Below, piece after piece: positions 1-8,904 of a DNA stretch of 64,000 nt. The translations under genes were made by a program, and so were the position numbers. The stretch comes from Pedobacter sp. JY14-1 (GTDB lineage Bacteria; Bacteroidota; Bacteroidia; Sphingobacteriales; Sphingobacteriaceae). Each line of letters begins with the position of its first letter. Position 1 is the stretch's first letter. The notes below the pieces were generated by a model. The model was not told where the DNA came from. It did no database searches and worked only from the letters and a program-made list of their open reading frames with translations. The stretch is taken from contig NZ_JARJHU010000001.1 of NCBI RefSeq assembly GCF_029269825.1, positions 310,001-374,000 of the forward strand, given 5' to 3'.

Positions 1-1160
1 AGGGAACAGCATATTATTCTTTGCTGAACAGCAGCTTTAAGATCCCTACCTGGTACGGTATTGAAATTAAGGCTGCCTTTGACGACAATAATGGCAAATA
101 TTTAAATCCTCAGAATTCCACGCCAAATGGCGGACTTGCTTCGCTCGGCATCACGGTTCCCCTTGCTCAGGGCCTGCTGATCAACAGACGGATGGCTGAC
201 CTGCGCACGGCTAAGGTACTGGTGCGGATGAGTATTGCCGAGCGGAAGCTTCAGGCAACAGAGGCAATTTATGCTGCTTCTCTTGCCTATTTCGGCTGGA
301 AGCGCGCATTTGACGAAGTAAAACTCTACGAGACTTATCTTGAATATGCCAGGGTCAGGTATAGCGGGGTGATAAAACTGATTCGGGCAGGTGATAAACC
401 AGCTATTGACAGTGTTGAGGCTGGGATAACTGTAAAAACACGGCGGCTGAGCCTTGCAGATGCACAACTGAAGCTGATCAAGGCCCGCCTCGAATTGTCA
501 AACTATCTCTGGGTTGAGGATGTACCGGTAGAGCTGGGTGAAAATATGGTTCCACAGGAGAATCCGGCGAAAGACGCCGCAGCAAGTTTAAATCTTGCGG
601 ACGCCACAGTGGTGCCGCTGCACGTGGAGCAGCATCCTAAATTGCAGACCTTACAGGGTAAGGTCGACCTTCTGGAGATAGAAAGGAGGTATAAGGCAAA
701 CTTATTGCTGCCGAAAATCAACCTAAGCTATAATTATTTATCCGAGCCGGCATATTTTGACAATTACCGGTTTGAGGATTATAAGCTGGGCGTCAGCTTC
801 AGTATTCCACTGTTCCTCAGGAAGGAGCGCGGGGGCCTGCGACTGGCAAAACTCAAAATCCAGGAGAGTTTACTTGATCTCGACCTGACACGGGTCGCTT
901 TGAAAAACAAGATCCTTGCGCAACAGGCAGAAATCCGCACGCTTGAAGATCAACAGAAGACAGCGTCTGAACTTGTACGGGATTATTCAACGATGCTTAC
1001 CTCTGAGGAACGCTTGTTTTCCCTTGGGGAGAGTTCACTTTTCGTGATTAATTCCAGGGAAAATAATGTGGTCAGCAGCAGACTCTCTGAAATTACTATT
1101 GAGAACCGGTTGCTGAATTCAATTGCAGATTTGTTCAGAGTGATTAGTGACCCACAGTAG
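1..1160 (+). CDS. TolC family outer-membrane efflux protein, 5'-truncated by window edge
   Basis: This is the C-terminal part of an outer-membrane factor, the channel of tripartite efflux or type I secretion systems. The frame is open to the first base, so the TTG at 21 is internal and the true start lies upstream. About 385 residues are visible. They show the two long amphipathic, Ala/Leu/Arg-rich coiled-coil regions typical of the OEP fold, each preceded by a beta-strand-like segment (for example LGVSFSIPLFLRKERGG in the second half). The family is normally 420-500 residues, so perhaps 60-100 residues are missing. Its efflux partners are presumably upstream, outside the window. The RiPP exporter at 30-34 kb also needs an outer-membrane partner, but this gene is 30 kb away and nothing links them. 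Family call is firm; substrate unknown. Confidence 0.85.
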   Translation, partial: GTAYYSLLNSSFKIPTWYGIEIKAAFDDNNGKYLNPQNSTPNGGLASLGITVPLAQGLLINRRMADLRTAKVLVRMSIAERKLQATEAIYAASLAYFGWKRAFDEVKLYETYLEYARVRYSGVIKLIRAGDKPAIDSVEAGITVKTRRLSLADAQLKLIKARLELSNYLWVEDVPVELGENMVPQENPAKDAAASLNLADATVVPLHVEQHPKLQTLQGKVDLLEIERRYKANLLLPKINLSYNYLSEPAYFDNYRFEDYKLGVSFSIPLFLRKERGGLRLAKLKIQESLLDLDLTRVALKNKILAQQAEIRTLEDQQKTASELVRDYSTMLTSEERLFSLGESSLFVINSRENNVVSSRLSEITIENRLLNSIADLFRVISDPQ

Positions 1161-1238
1161 CCGCGATGTATCTCTGATCTGAGTCAATGACTGTATATTT
1201 TCCTGCCGGGCAATACTGAAGCGAGCAAGGCAAACCGT

Positions 1239-2663
1239 CTATCTCCGGGATTTCAGCATAATGTAATCTGCAAGCTTACCGATATCCTGCGGGCTGATCG
1301 CACCATTCCAGGCTGGCATACCTTTTTCTGCAATTCCTTTCGTAATACTGTTCACGATCGACTTTCTATCTGAGCCATACAGAAATTTAGTATTTAAAAA
1401 TCCTTTCGCGGTTGCGGTACCCTGCAATTTATCTCCATGACAAGAGGCGCAAAGCTGCTGAAATATTCCCTCTGCATCCATCTGAGGATTACCTTTTCCA
1501 GGTATATCTGAACTTATCTTTTTTGAACTGAGCGCGAGCGCTCCCGATGGCCGCATCCTTAAGATCATGTCGTCATGAGCATCGCGCGGATGTCCTTCAC
1601 CAGGGTCATGCATGGATGTAGAAAAATAAATGTAACCGTCGGGGCCGGTAACCAGCGACCTGATCCTGCCGTACCGCTTCCTGAGCAATACCAGTTGCTC
1701 ACTAATTTTTCCATCTTTTAAATCCAGGCATAAAACAGCTTCCCCCCGCAAACAGGCCACCAATAGTTTATTTCTCAATTCAGGAAACCGGCTGCCGTTG
1801 TAAAACATCGTTTCTCCGGGGCCAATTGAAGGTGTATACTGCACCAGCGGAGACTCCATGCCCACCCGCTGATCATCATGGTGTACGATCGGCCAGCCGT
1901 AGTTAGCACCTTTTTTGATGAGATTGATCTCATCTCCCCCAGTAGGGCCATGTTCTGAAGCATATAGCAATCCGGTGCCAGGCTGGAAGGCGATGCCCTG
2001 CGGATTACGGTGACCATATGACCAGATTTCCTTTCTTGCCGTATCATTGTTAACAAAAGGATTGTCCCCGGGAACGCTGCCGTCATCATTTAACCGCAGT
2101 ATTTTACCGTTATATGCTTTCAGGTCCTGGGCTAACATGGGCTGATCTGCATCTCCGGTAGTAATGTATATTTTTTTGTCGGGGCCAAATACCAAACGAC
2201 AACCGGTATGGTTCTGGTTAGCCGGAATATCTTTGATGATCACCAACGGCTTTGATAAAGTATCCTTTATCAGCTCATAACGAACGATCCGCAACTTCAT
2301 GCTCCCGGCCAGCAGGTAATTACTGGCCAGGTAGACCTGCCGGTTCTTGCTGAATTCCGGGTGCGGGCAGAGCCCGAGTGCTCCGGATTTATTTCGTAAT
2401 ACGATATCGTTCAGGTTCAATAAAGGCTTTGCAATCAACCGGTCATTCCGGATGATCCTTACCCTTCCCTCGCGTTCTGTGAACAAAATACTCCTGTCCG
2501 GCAAAAATACGATCTGCCAAGGTACCCTGAGGTTTTCCGCTATGGTGTCGATCTGGAATCCCTCCTGCTCCACTTCATCATGTACATACCGGTCCATAAA
2601 AGCTGTCCCGGTAAGTCCGCAAAACAGGATTGAGGCCACTAAATATTTTCTCTTTAACATCAT
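1239..2663 (-). CDS. PQQ-dependent sugar dehydrogenase (GSDH/YliI type) fused to C-terminal cytochrome c
   Basis: A 474-residue exported dehydrogenase. Residues 1-22 look like a signal peptide. Residues about 36-375 match the six-bladed beta-propeller of soluble aldose/glucose dehydrogenases: VPWQIVFLPD and ILFTEREGRV near the start, NHTGCRLVFGPD and WSYGHRNPQG in the middle, and SEHGPTGGDEIN for Ca/PQQ binding. A class I cytochrome c domain follows, with CASCH at 405-409 and a probable axial Met at 449 in KGMPAW. The expected role is periplasmic oxidation of aldoses by PQQ, with electrons passed to the fused heme. No PQQ biosynthesis genes are in the window, so the cofactor may be scavenged. 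It is convergent with the TolC-like gene and divergent from the SemiSWEET gene. Sugar specificity cannot be read from the sequence. Confidence 0.88.
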   Translation of the reverse strand: MMLKRKYLVASILFCGLTGTAFMDRYVHDEVEQEGFQIDTIAENLRVPWQIVFLPDRSILFTEREGRVRIIRNDRLIAKPLLNLNDIVLRNKSGALGLCPHPEFSKNRQVYLASNYLLAGSMKLRIVRYELIKDTLSKPLVIIKDIPANQNHTGCRLVFGPDKKIYITTGDADQPMLAQDLKAYNGKILRLNDDGSVPGDNPFVNNDTARKEIWSYGHRNPQGIAFQPGTGLLYASEHGPTGGDEINLIKKGANYGWPIVHHDDQRVGMESPLVQYTPSIGPGETMFYNGSRFPELRNKLLVACLRGEAVLCLDLKDGKISEQLVLLRKRYGRIRSLVTGPDGYIYFSTSMHDPGEGHPRDAHDDMILRMRPSGALALSSKKISSDIPGKGNPQMDAEGIFQQLCASCHGDKLQGTATAKGFLNTKFLYGSDRKSIVNSITKGIAEKGMPAWNGAISPQDIGKLADYIMLKSRR

Positions 2664-2841
2664 GGACAGGTTAACTAAGCCTAATTTAGTTAAAATACCT
2701 GGGTTAAAATAAAAGTCATATTTCCTGATGCCATTCAGACAATCTGACGGGTCGATCTGGACACTGAAAACACGTATTTACTCTTGAAAACGGGTAATTT
2801 TTCTTGTTATTCAGGCATAGTAGTTGCAATGCTCGGTTATC

Positions 2842-3105
2842 ATGAAATCTATCGAACTCCTTGGCCTCGTAGCCGGCCTGTGCACCTCAACTTCGGTTTT
2901 GCCACAACTGATTAAATCCATAAAGACAAAAGAGGTAAAAGATGTTTCTATTTTTATGTTCATCGTATTGATGACCGGTAACGCGCTTTGGGTATTTTAC
3001 GGAAGCAAACAGTCCGACGTACCGGTCATCGCAACCAATTGCCTTGCCCTGTTACTAAACATCGCTATGCTTTTGTTGAAGCTCAGATACCAAAAAAAAG
3101 ACTGA
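2842..3105 (+). CDS. SemiSWEET-type sugar transporter (PQ-loop repeat)
   Basis: An 87-residue protein with three predicted membrane helices and one PQ-loop repeat. The motif LPQLIKSIKTKEVKDVS (about residues 20-36) is diagnostic, followed by a TGNALWVFYG segment in helix 2. SemiSWEETs are 85-100 residues and dimerise to make a sugar uniporter. I chose the ATG at 2842. The open frame starts at a TTG at 2824, but the extra six residues (MQCSVI) are not typical and the ATG gives the family length. It is transcribed away from the PQQ sugar dehydrogenase across a short divergent region, so a shared sugar-related role is possible but unproven. Its stop lies two bases from the stop of the convergent reductase. 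Confidence 0.85.
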   Translation: MKSIELLGLVAGLCTSTSVLPQLIKSIKTKEVKDVSIFMFIVLMTGNALWVFYGSKQSDVPVIATNCLALLLNIAMLLLKLRYQKKD

Positions 3106-3106
3106 T

Positions 3107-3676
3107 TTAGCGTTTTATCTCGTGCTGAAGACAGACTACCCCAGATTCAAATACCTGGGCTTTCAGCAGCTTTAGCACCTGCTTTTCCTTAATGCCCTTA
3201 AACACCGGAATACCTTCGCCCAATAATACCGGGTTCACAAAAAGCCAGCATTCATCGATCAGATCCGCTGCCAGAAGACTGTGTGCAGCACCCGGACTTC
3301 CAAATAACAGGATTTCCCCCTCAGTTTCCTTTTTCAATTTCCCAATCTCCGCAGCGTAATCCTTTCCGATTACCCTGGTATTGGAGAATTCATCCTGGTT
3401 TAGGGTATTTGACAACACCACTTTACGCGCCTGCTGATACCAGGCGGCGTGGACCTTATCATGCCTGGATGCTCCCGGCTGATCCGCTGCCGTCGGCCAG
3501 TAACTTTCCATCATACCAAAAGTTACCTTACCATACAATGCCGTATCTGTTTTTGCGATCCGTTGTTCTACGAAATCGAAAATCTCCTGATCTACATGTA
3601 CCCAATTAAGTTCTCCGGTCTTACTGGCTGCAAAACCGTCAAGCGATACATGCATGAATAATACTATCTTTCCCAT
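3107..3676 (-). CDS. Dihydrofolate reductase family protein (RibD C-terminal domain)
   Basis: A 189-residue single-domain protein of the RibD_C/DHFR-like family. The N-terminus MGKIVLFMHVSLDGFAA is the typical first strand and loop, followed by TALYGKVTFGMMESYWP (the nucleotide-binding region) and the late strand GEILLFGSPGAAHSLLAADLIDE. Proteins of this kind are NAD(P)H-dependent reductases. Stand-alone copies are common in soil bacteria and their substrates are mostly unknown. They are neither true FolA nor the bifunctional riboflavin enzyme: there is no deaminase domain and no rib genes nearby. It is a monocistronic gene, convergent with the SemiSWEET gene. Confidence 0.82.
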   Translation of the reverse strand: MGKIVLFMHVSLDGFAASKTGELNWVHVDQEIFDFVEQRIAKTDTALYGKVTFGMMESYWPTAADQPGASRHDKVHAAWYQQARKVVLSNTLNQDEFSNTRVIGKDYAAEIGKLKKETEGEILLFGSPGAAHSLLAADLIDECWLFVNPVLLGEGIPVFKGIKEKQVLKLLKAQVFESGVVCLQHEIKR

Positions 3677-3890
3677 ACTGGTCCTTATTTGCTTTACACA
3701 AAGCTAAAGGGAATATCGGATATTGATTGGACAAAGACCGACAATTTGCGGGGGCGTTTACGACAAGTCCAATTGGCGTGAACGGAGCCCTTCTGAACTG
3801 ATATTTAAATGGCGATTTCTATAATTTCCTGCTTGCGGATAAAAGAAAAAGAGCTATACTTACTAAGTAATAACAGCATTAGTAAATTTC

Positions 3891-5189
3891 ATGTATAACG
3901 CACTACGCATCCCAACCATTGCAAGTTTTGTATTTGCACTTCTAACGTTCTCGATTACTGCCTTTGCCCAATCCAAAGAAAAACACTACCTGGTCAAAGC
4001 TGGTCAACTGTACGACTCCGAAAAAAATGAATTTCAGAGAAATAAACAGATACTGATCAAAGGAAATACGATCCTTAAAGTTGGCGATAAACTTGATGTG
4101 CCTTCCGGTACCATAGTTTTAGATTATAGCGATGCTACAGTAACACCCGGTTTGATTGATGCCCACACGCACGTGCTATTTCAGCAGGGCCCGACCGAAA
4201 CCCTCGCCCATGACGGGATCATGAACTCTCCGGAAACAAGGGTGCTAAGAGGTGTTGGTATTTTAAGGAGCTATCTGAGTGCTGGTTTTACATCCATTCG
4301 TGACTTGGGAAATTCGGAACAATACCTGGACATTGAGCTCAGAAATGCGATTGAAAGAGGCGATTTTCCTGGTCCGAGAATGGCAGTTTCCGGACCGGCT
4401 ATCAGTGCGATGGATGGCCAGCTGTATGGCATGCCGATTAAGGAATTTGGGAAGTATTCAGCTCAAGAGTATTCAATGATTAGTGGCGCTGAGGAGGCTA
4501 CCAAAGCCGTAAAGGAGCATATTGCCCGGGGTGTTGATGTCATTAAAATAATGGCTATCGGAAACCGTCTGGTTTTAACTTTAGATGAAATGAAGGCGAT
4601 CGTAAAAGCCGCGCACAGCGAAAGGGTGAAGGTCACAGCCCATTGCGAGCGCGATTGGGCGGTTCACGCGGCAATCGAAGCGGGCGTTGACGGATTGGAA
4701 CACGGCTATGGCTTTACGAAATCTACCTTGGACACGATTGCAAAAAGAAAAATATACCTGGTCCCTACGGATGGCTCCCCCGATCTTCAGATAAAGTACC
4801 TGAAGGCACAAAATATGCCATATAATGAACAACAGATCCGAAAGAATTTCAAACCGTTACAGGACAGGATAAAAGCTGCGCACCAGGCCGGAGTCATGAT
4901 CGTTGCAGGCGCTGATGCATACCTTAACTTAAATATGCCGAGAGGTGAGGTTGCCAAATACACCATTTCCGGCTTCCATGATGCGGGGCTGTCTGCGGCT
5001 GATGCCTTAAAAACGGCGACTTATAATGCTTCCATTGCATTGGGAATGGAGGGCCAGGTGGGTGTAATTAAAGAAAATACGATGGCAGACATAGCCGTTT
5101 TTAAAGGAGACATGCAAAAGGATTTTAAAAAGGCTCTTTTTGATGTTAAAATGGTCATGAAAAACGGAATGATCGAATATCAGAATTAA
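3891..5189 (+). CDS. Exported amidohydrolase (imidazolonepropionase-like, metal-dependent)
   Basis: A 432-residue protein with a signal peptide (residues 1-27, ending AFAQ). It belongs to the amidohydrolase superfamily branch with prolidase- and imidazolonepropionase-like enzymes. Visible metal and active-site elements are GLIDAHTHV with His92 and His94, VIKIMAIGN with the candidate carbamylated Lys near 218, VTAHCE, GLEHGYG, and the Asp in VAGADAY. All ligands are present, so it should be active, probably on a dipeptide or cyclic amide in the periplasm. The small membrane-protein gene starts 9 bases after its stop and may be co-transcribed. Substrate unknown. Confidence 0.85.
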   Translation: MYNALRIPTIASFVFALLTFSITAFAQSKEKHYLVKAGQLYDSEKNEFQRNKQILIKGNTILKVGDKLDVPSGTIVLDYSDATVTPGLIDAHTHVLFQQGPTETLAHDGIMNSPETRVLRGVGILRSYLSAGFTSIRDLGNSEQYLDIELRNAIERGDFPGPRMAVSGPAISAMDGQLYGMPIKEFGKYSAQEYSMISGAEEATKAVKEHIARGVDVIKIMAIGNRLVLTLDEMKAIVKAAHSERVKVTAHCERDWAVHAAIEAGVDGLEHGYGFTKSTLDTIAKRKIYLVPTDGSPDLQIKYLKAQNMPYNEQQIRKNFKPLQDRIKAAHQAGVMIVAGADAYLNLNMPRGEVAKYTISGFHDAGLSAADALKTATYNASIALGMEGQVGVIKENTMADIAVFKGDMQKDFKKALFDVKMVMKNGMIEYQN

Positions 5190-5198
5190 CTTGGCCGC

Positions 5199-5762
5199 AT
5201 GAAAAAGCAATTGACCCTTACTTTAATCGTCATTGTTTCGATCGGAGCCGTTTATGCCATGGCTAAGTTTATCAAGATGGATACCTTTCCTTTTGCGTGG
5301 GCGCTGAATTTCCTGTTGATGGGATGTGTGGGCTTTTTTTCGGATGCGCAGCAAAGCGACTTCAACTCTCCTTACTTTGATGAGAAGAAATGGGAAAGAG
5401 GAGGTGAGATATATGAGTATCTGGGTGTTAATGTTTTCCGGAGGCTTTTGGTCCTGGTGGGCTGGGAGAAGCTGACGAGGAAAGCGCTTCCTATTGGCAA
5501 CGATACTGCGTCTTTATCAAAGCTATACGTCCAGACCAAAAAATCAGAACAGAACCACATCATCATCTTTATCATCGTGCTTGGGTTCAACGTTTATGTT
5601 GCACTTAAATTCGGTTTTACCAAGTCAGTATGGCTGTTAGTTTTGAATGTCCTCTTACATCTCTATCCAATATTGTTGCAGCGGTACAACCGCCCGCGAA
5701 TCAAACGGATTTTAAGGCTGAGTGAGCGGAGGAATAGTTGCGACAACCGCGATCCTATCTAA
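5199..5762 (+). CDS. Small membrane protein, possibly CrtO-like acyltransferase family
   Basis: A 187-residue integral membrane protein with two N-terminal helices (about 5-23 and 30-47) and two C-terminal helices (about 120-160). Between them lies a conserved-looking block, YEYLGVNVFRRLLVLVGWEK, followed by a short polar segment and an SEQNH motif. This organisation resembles bacterial proteins grouped with glycosyl-4,4'-diaponeurosporenoate acyltransferase (CrtO), but I recognise it only by its general pattern. No carotenoid genes are nearby. It follows the amidohydrolase by 9 bases, which suggests a two-gene transcript. The Arg-rich C-terminus is cytoplasmic-looking. Function uncertain. 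Confidence 0.55.
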   Translation: MKKQLTLTLIVIVSIGAVYAMAKFIKMDTFPFAWALNFLLMGCVGFFSDAQQSDFNSPYFDEKKWERGGEIYEYLGVNVFRRLLVLVGWEKLTRKALPIGNDTASLSKLYVQTKKSEQNHIIIFIIVLGFNVYVALKFGFTKSVWLLVLNVLLHLYPILLQRYNRPRIKRILRLSERRNSCDNRDPI

Positions 5763-5783
5763 GAATCCCTTATATTAGCCGCT

Positions 5784-6407
5784 ATGCAAGAGATTTTGAC
5801 GGGGAAATACATAAGGCTTGAGCCATTAGGCCGCGAACACTTAGCGCCGCTGGTAGAAGCAGCAAAAGGAAACGAAAACTTGTTCAAATGGACATTTGTC
5901 CCACAAGGGGAAGCAGCAATGGCGGCATACATCGATACGGCGCTACAGCAAAAGGCAGATGGCCAGGCCCTACCCTACGTAATTGCCAATATCCACGACG
6001 GCAGGGTACTGGGCAGCACCCGCTACTGGAATCTGCAGCATTGGGCATGGCCGGAAGGTCACCAAAGATACGGAAAGCAAACCCCTGATGTTTGCGAGAT
6101 TGGTTACACCTGGCTAACCGCAGACGCCATTCGCACGCCGGTTAACACAGAAGCCAAGTTACTCCTACTCAGCAACGCCTTTACTGGCTGGCAGGCCCTG
6201 CGTGTCTGTTTCCAAACCGACGCCCGAAACGCCCGGTCCCGCGCAGCCATCGAGCGCATCGGCGGACGCTACGAAGGCATCATACGCGCCGAACGCTTAG
6301 CCTCCGACAACACCATCCGGGATACTGCCCGCTTCTCCATCATCGCCGAAGAGTGGCCTGCTATTGCCCAAAGACTTAAAGTCAAGCTCTATACGGGAGC
6401 TGAATAA
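5784..6407 (+). CDS. GNAT family N-acetyltransferase (RimJ/RimL-like)
   Basis: A 207-residue acetyltransferase. It starts with the canonical GKYIRLEPLGREHLAPLVEA of RimJ-type GNATs. IANIHDGRVLGSTRYWN forms the beta-4/5 hairpin, CEIGYTWLTADAIRTPVNTEAKLLL contains the acetyl-CoA-binding region, and ALRVCFQTDARNARSRAAIERIG is the C-terminal helix motif. Family members acetylate protein N-termini, antibiotics or small molecules; the target here is unknown. Codon use turns GC-rich toward the 3' end relative to its neighbours. Its start is 21 bases after the preceding gene's stop on the same strand. Confidence 0.85.
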   Translation: MQEILTGKYIRLEPLGREHLAPLVEAAKGNENLFKWTFVPQGEAAMAAYIDTALQQKADGQALPYVIANIHDGRVLGSTRYWNLQHWAWPEGHQRYGKQTPDVCEIGYTWLTADAIRTPVNTEAKLLLLSNAFTGWQALRVCFQTDARNARSRAAIERIGGRYEGIIRAERLASDNTIRDTARFSIIAEEWPAIAQRLKVKLYTGAE

Positions 6408-6432
6408 CTTATGAAGATCAACCCTTTCTAAG

Positions 6433-6651
6433 CTAATGAGCCGGTTTAGGCGTCCATCGCTCATGGACCTGGATGACCTGGCGAATGCTGTCCAGTAGCG
6501 GCAAATCCAGCTTGCAGTGCTCCGCCTTACAGCTGGAATGATCATCTTGATCCAAGGTTAATCTGCCTAAATATATTCCGTGGTCATACAGTTCATACCA
6601 CTGGAAATTTCTTCGTCCTGATCTGAAGTATCTGTATCGTCTTTTTCCGAT
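6433..6651 (-). pseudogene. Coding-like open stretch without start, probable frameshifted 3' half of the neighbouring acidic gene
   Basis: In the frame one base off the acidic gene there is an open stretch with protein-like composition ending at a TAG (6433-6435). Its last 55 residues begin WYELYDHGIYLGRLTLDQ and end HERWTPKPAH. It has no ATG, GTG or TTG before the late TTG in RLTLDQ, so it could not be translated whole on its own. Codon use (AAG, CTG, CAG, GAC) looks more like a real gene than a shadow. The simplest reading is that a one-base loss near 6600-6615 separated it from the acidic frame upstream. Alternatively a very short protein starts at the internal TTG. I do not recognise the family. 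Confidence 0.35.
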
Positions 6652-6767
6652 TCATCCGGTATGCCCAGCAGACCATTGGACTCATCCGAAGTCGACGCTG
6701 AGTAGTTCGACTTTTCATTTTCGTTCTGACCTTTCGGCTCCATTTGTTGATCCTGTAAAATTTCCAT
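6567..6767 (-). CDS. Small acidic hypothetical protein
   Basis: A 66-residue, strongly acidic, Ser/Asp/Glu-rich protein with no membrane segment, probably disordered (for example DESEKDDTDTSDQDEE). It starts at an ATG preceded by an A/T-rich stretch, as is usual for this organism. No family recognised. In the other frame the DNA continues with coding-like sequence down to 6433, so this may be only the N-terminal half of a roughly 110-residue protein cut by a frameshift. Confidence that something is or was encoded here is moderate. Confidence 0.4.
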   Translation of the reverse strand: MEILQDQQMEPKGQNENEKSNYSASTSDESNGLLGIPDESEKDDTDTSDQDEEISSGMNCMTTEYI

Positions 6768-7210
6768 AATTGTATTATTTGATTAGGGATGATGTACCTT
6801 ATTCTTTGTGATTAACAAGAATCAGCAGGTTGTTCAGCTTAACTCCAAACCTTCAAGATCATGAAGCGACTAAACCAAGCTAAAAACAAATCCCGGAACA
6901 TTTTGACAACATGATCGAGTGAAATCCGTACCGTACAACGTCTTGCCATCATTAAGGGGGAGCACTTCGAGCATACTCGGCCAATCCAACACTTAAAATA
7001 AGTAATTATTCACTTCTTCTTTCTTTAAATTAAATAGATGTCCAGTCACCCAGGCTTGAATGGGGATGGTTATTGTTATAGTTCTGCGTCCACGAGTAAG
7101 CAAGTACAGCGCTCTAGTTTCGCAGTGTTTGTGGTTACCTGATCAACTTTGATCTCCCCAGCCAGAATGCCTTGTTGGATTTTGCGCATTACGGATTTTG
7201 GTCAACGGTG
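6768..7210. other. Intergenic region of about 440 bases, no convincing gene
   Basis: No recognisable gene, RNA or repeat. The only open stretch of note is on the minus strand at 7076-7189, just downstream of the serine hydrolase: 37 residues beginning MRKIQQGILAGEIKVDQV. It has protein-like composition but no identifiable family, and it could be a remnant. The rest is A/T-rich and presumably holds the promoter of the small acidic gene. Confidence 0.4.
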
Positions 7211-8860
7211 CTACTGATCCGGAATCTTCTTGGCTGTCATTTCACTGTTTTGTATTTTGGTAACGCTGGTGACGTTTCCTGACTGATCCAGGTTGAAGAT
7301 CAGCGTGGCATCCAGGTCGTAGGCATAAAATTTGTGTTTTTCAAAAGCAATGAGCTCCTTCTGGTCTCTGCCAACTTTACCGAAAAGCTGGCCTCCTTCC
7401 AATACCACTTCAAAAACCATATTCGGTTCAAACAGATACTTCCCGGTATAGCTTTGTAGTATTTTTGCTGGAAGTTTCAGCTTTTTGGTCTTTGGAAGTA
7501 CCATGACTTTTGTCCAGCCAGAGGCTATCCCTGTGCCTGTGTACTGGTAGCCTGTTATCGAACCGTGATCGTCCCTTTGGAAGCTTAGGCTGTTCAGGCT
7601 GTTTTCCAGCAGAAACAGGTCTTTGCCGTAAGGGATGAGTCTGGTTTTACCGCCGCCCCTGAAATAATACATCAACACGCCATCCTGGTTGCTGATGTAA
7701 CGCTGCCCGTCGTAGGGATTGTCATATACTGCCTGGTATTGCTGGAGATTTTCCGATGTCACTGCCACCGGGCTGAAGGTATAGGGTTTGCCTGCGGCAA
7801 TCGCAGCCAGTTTCGCGGCTGGAATATCCAGGTCTCCAACATTTTCATAATTGGACAAGACCGTCACCAGTATCTGCTGCTCGGGCAGGTAAATCACATC
7901 GGCAAAAAAACCGTTGACCAACCCATTGTGCATGACCGACTTGCTTCCCTGTATGTTCCCAACAGCCCAACCAAATCCGTAACCAGTCTCTTTCCCGTTT
8001 GGCAGTTTATGGGAAGTCTGCGCCTTTTCCAGACTGGCCCGACTGATCACCCTTCCCGCTGCCAGTCCATCATACCATTTCAGCAGATCACCTGTAGTGG
8101 ATAGCAATGAACCGGCCGCGTAAGGCAGGGTCATGCTCAGAAATTCAGAATTTTCATAACGGTCACTGCCTTTACGATAGCCGGAAATCCTTCCCGGAAT
8201 CACTTCTGTGCGCTGGTCGTAATAGGAGCTATTCATACCCAGGGGCTTGAAGATGTTTTCCTGCACATACTCCCCATAGCTTTTACCGCTGAGCTTTTCG
8301 ATGATATATCCCAGTAAGATGTAGCCTGAATTGCTGTACCGGTTATTGCTTCCCGGATCGAAGTCCAGGGGCTGGTCTTTAAACAGTTTGATCAGTTCCT
8401 GCGGGCTCAGGTCCTGGCGCTTCAGGTTTTCGTTGAAAACTGGTAAGCCGGTGTAGTTTTTTACGCCTGAAGTGTGGGAGAGCAATTGGGCGATGGTGAT
8501 ATTTTTGCCCATTACCGGATAATCAGGAATAAACCTGGTCAGCTCATCTTCCAGCGACAACTTGCCTTCTTCAGCCAATTTGAGGATGCAGACTGCAGTA
8601 AATTGTTTGGTCACCGAACCCAGCCTGAAGACCTTATCTGTGGTCATCGGTACGTTGAGTTCCAAATTGGCCATGCCGAAGGCTTTCTGATACAGCACCT
8701 GCCCAGCCTTTGAAATCATCACGGCACCTCCGGGGCCATCTTTTGGAAAAACGGACTGGAGCAGGGAGTCATATGGTGCCGGGTCTCTCTGAGCTGAAAC
8801 CGAAAACGGTATGATTATGCTAAAAATAAGGCATAGCAATAACCTGAGTGATGTTTTCAT
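7211..8860 (-). CDS. Exported serine hydrolase, class C beta-lactamase/penicillin-binding protein family
   Basis: A 549-residue exported enzyme with a signal peptide at residues 1-23 (ending VSAQ). The beta-lactamase domain (about 30-365) contains SVTK with nucleophile Ser82 and Lys85, the second motif YSN at 175-177, and HNG near 312 in place of KTG. The C-terminal 180 residues form a separate beta-rich region like the DUF3471-type tails of such esterases. These proteins are usually D-aminopeptidases, esterases or peptidoglycan hydrolases rather than true beta-lactamases. It stands alone on the minus strand, 44 bases from the membrane-protein gene upstream. Substrate unknown. Confidence 0.85.
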   Translation of the reverse strand: MKTSLRLLLCLIFSIIIPFSVSAQRDPAPYDSLLQSVFPKDGPGGAVMISKAGQVLYQKAFGMANLELNVPMTTDKVFRLGSVTKQFTAVCILKLAEEGKLSLEDELTRFIPDYPVMGKNITIAQLLSHTSGVKNYTGLPVFNENLKRQDLSPQELIKLFKDQPLDFDPGSNNRYSNSGYILLGYIIEKLSGKSYGEYVQENIFKPLGMNSSYYDQRTEVIPGRISGYRKGSDRYENSEFLSMTLPYAAGSLLSTTGDLLKWYDGLAAGRVISRASLEKAQTSHKLPNGKETGYGFGWAVGNIQGSKSVMHNGLVNGFFADVIYLPEQQILVTVLSNYENVGDLDIPAAKLAAIAAGKPYTFSPVAVTSENLQQYQAVYDNPYDGQRYISNQDGVLMYYFRGGGKTRLIPYGKDLFLLENSLNSLSFQRDDHGSITGYQYTGTGIASGWTKVMVLPKTKKLKLPAKILQSYTGKYLFEPNMVFEVVLEGGQLFGKVGRDQKELIAFEKHKFYAYDLDATLIFNLDQSGNVTSVTKIQNSEMTAKKIPDQ

Positions 8861-8904
8861 CGCTTAAATATTGAATTAAATAATAACTTGTAGAATTGGC
8901 CGTC

